13,691 nucleotides of DNA from Actinomycetes bacterium (lineage in GTDB: Bacteria > Actinomycetota > Acidimicrobiia > Acidimicrobiales > Palsa-688): the NCBI GenBank assembly GCA_021808425.1, contig JAKBBS010000084.1, forward strand, positions 1-13,691, in the 5' to 3' direction. Below, piece by piece: positions 12,547-13,691 of this stretch (within the stretch, counting starts at the first letter, position 1; every line of letters starts with the position of its first letter). The position numbers and the translations under genes were made by a program. A model generated the notes under the pieces. That model was not told the origin of the DNA. It made no database searches and worked only from the letters and a program-made list of their open reading frames with translations.

Positions 12547-13691
12547 ATGTCGAGGACTCTTATCAATCGCAGGAAGGTCACGGGCGCAGTAGCGTCCATA
12601 GGGCTTCTGGCCGCCGCATGCGGGAACTCTGCAAGTACGGCGAAGTCTGCGGGATCTACAACTGGTTCGACGTCTGCGACGACCGCCACCGCACAGGCAT
12701 CCCCGAGCGGACCGATTGATTTAAGTGTCTGGACCGCGTTTAATGGCGTCCTGGGTACGGCGTTCAATCATCTCGTCGACGAGTTCAACACTTCGCAGAG
12801 CACCTACCATGTGACCGCAACGTACAAAGGGTCTTATTCCCAGGTTCTCTCGGACACGATCGCAGCGTTTCGGGCTCACGCAGCCCCCGACATGACGCAG
12901 ATCTTCGACGCCGGTACTGCGACGATCATGGATGCGTCAGGGACGTACGTGCCCGTCTACAAGCTGATGGCGCAGAACAACATCCCCTTCTCCACCTCTG
13001 ATTTCGTCGGTGGGGCCGCCAGCTACTACGAGACGAGCTCGGACCAGTTGGACTCCCTGCCGTTCAACAGCTCCACACCTGTCCTGTTCTACAACAAAAC
13101 GGAGTTAGCGAACGCCGGTATCACTTCACCTCCCTCGACGTGGACACAGCTCCAGGCGGATGCGAACACTCTGACGTCACACGGCCAGAAGTGCTCCCTG
13201 ACGTCGTCAGGAGCGTACGTGATGTGGACCGACATGGAACAGTTCGCAGTCTGGAACGGCTACCAGTACGCATCAAACGACAACGGCTACACGGCGACGA
13301 AAGGTGTCACTCTCCAGATCGACACGGCGCCTTTCATATCGCACCTGTCGATGCTCGGCCAGATGGCGTCGAAAGGCCAGTACATCTGGAACGGTGTGAG
13401 CACTTCGACTGTCCCGCTATTTACTAACGGGACCTGCGCAATGTACGAGCAAAGTTCAGCCGACCTGACAACTATACAGGCGGGAGCGAAATTCCCCTTC
13501 GGCGTTTCTGAGCTGCCGGTTGTCGCAGGCGACAGCGCGGCGCCTCAGAACACGGTCGTTGGAGGCGCATCGTTGTGGGTCATGTCCGGTGCACCTTCGA
13601 ACACGTACCCGGGTGACGCGAAGTTCCTTGCGTTCTTGAAGTCCGCTTCGTCGCAGGCCTTTTGGGCATCGAACACTGGCTATGTGCCAGT
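12547..13691 (+). CDS. ugpB: UgpB-like extracellular solute-binding lipoprotein, partial (3' end beyond the window)
   Basis: 381 codons are visible of a cluster-B solute-binding protein; Escherichia coli UgpB has about 438 residues, so some 50-60 are missing. Similarity to UgpB runs along the whole length: TYKGSYSQVL at 92-101, GTATIM at 123-128, PFNSSTPVLFYNK at 172-184, VWNG at 235-238, GGASLWVM at 339-346, and NTGYVP at the cut end. The N-terminus has an Arg/Lys-rich start, a hydrophobic stretch and a lipobox LAAAC (C25), followed by a Ser/Thr/Ala-rich linker, so it is a membrane-anchored lipoprotein outside the cell. It should pass sn-glycerol-3-phosphate or a glycerophosphodiester to UgpA/E/C, presumably encoded downstream. 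The ATG at 12547 lies nine bases after GAGGGAG (12531-12537); an ATG at 12541 in the same frame is too close to it. Two ligand-site residues differ from E. coli. Confidence 0.93.
   Translation, partial: MSRTLINRRKVTGAVASIGLLAAACGNSASTAKSAGSTTGSTSATTATAQASPSGPIDLSVWTAFNGVLGTAFNHLVDEFNTSQSTYHVTATYKGSYSQVLSDTIAAFRAHAAPDMTQIFDAGTATIMDASGTYVPVYKLMAQNNIPFSTSDFVGGAASYYETSSDQLDSLPFNSSTPVLFYNKTELANAGITSPPSTWTQLQADANTLTSHGQKCSLTSSGAYVMWTDMEQFAVWNGYQYASNDNGYTATKGVTLQIDTAPFISHLSMLGQMASKGQYIWNGVSTSTVPLFTNGTCAMYEQSSADLTTIQAGAKFPFGVSELPVVAGDSAAPQNTVVGGASLWVMSGAPSNTYPGDAKFLAFLKSASSQAFWASNTGYVP

Noticed and set aside
1..13691. CRISPR arrays, insertion sequences, phage genes, defence systems
   Set aside because: I looked for regularly spaced repeats, transposases, integrases, terminal inverted repeats and toxin-antitoxin-like small genes and saw none.

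Overview
The window is GC-rich, densely packed bacterial DNA that looks like an actinomycetote chromosome. The evidence is a clpS gene followed by a DUF2017 gene, a divergent ctaA/ctaB pair, a rhomboid protease with a cysteine-rich N-terminal finger, many GTG starts, TANNNT-type -10 boxes placed just upstream of start codons, and a tRNA-Lys gene without an encoded CCA. An acidimicrobial or related deep-branching lineage is possible, but that is a guess. There are no insertion sequences, phage genes, CRISPR arrays or rRNA genes. The largest gene-free stretches are about 100 to 165 bases (261-362, 12162-12309, 12383-12546).

Layout. (1) Positions 1-2112, minus strand: ctaA (haem A synthase), clpS (ClpAP/ClpCP adaptor), a DUF2017 protein, then the first 86 codons of an alpha/beta hydrolase cut by the window edge. 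ctaA/clpS and clpS/DUF2017 overlap. (2) Positions 2197-3099, plus strand: ctaB (haem O synthase), diverging from ctaA. Both genes have a TAGCAT box seven or eight bases before their ATG, which suggests paired leaderless promoters. (3) Positions 3136-4871, minus strand: an ABC-2 exporter, ATPase then permease. Comparable exporter genes lie beside ctaA in other actinobacteria. (4) Positions 4938-9425, plus strand: five genes with almost no space between them. They are a second ABC-2 ATPase and its permease, a histidine phosphatase, a zinc-finger rhomboid protease and an FAD-dependent amine-oxidase-like protein. (5) Positions 9422-12161, minus strand: two Gfo/Idh/MocA oxidoreductases, the upstream one fused to an N-terminal ThuA/glutamine-amidotransferase-like domain. 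(6) Position 12310 to the end, plus strand: tRNA-Lys(UUU), then a ugpB-like lipoprotein, the binding component of a glycerol-3-phosphate or glycerophosphodiester ABC importer, cut by the window edge.

How the parts may work together. ctaA and ctaB supply haem O and haem A for the terminal oxidase. The 4938-9425 genes are probably co-transcribed and translationally coupled, giving an envelope-related module (exporter, membrane protease, phosphatase, flavoenzyme) whose joint purpose I cannot name. The two oxidoreductases and UgpB suggest a carbohydrate or glycerol-derivative uptake and oxidation locus arranged on both sides of the tRNA. The most unusual items are the ThuA-like/Gfo-Idh fusion, the coupled five-gene operon, the symmetric leaderless ctaA/ctaB promoters, and the changed ligand-site residues in UgpB.
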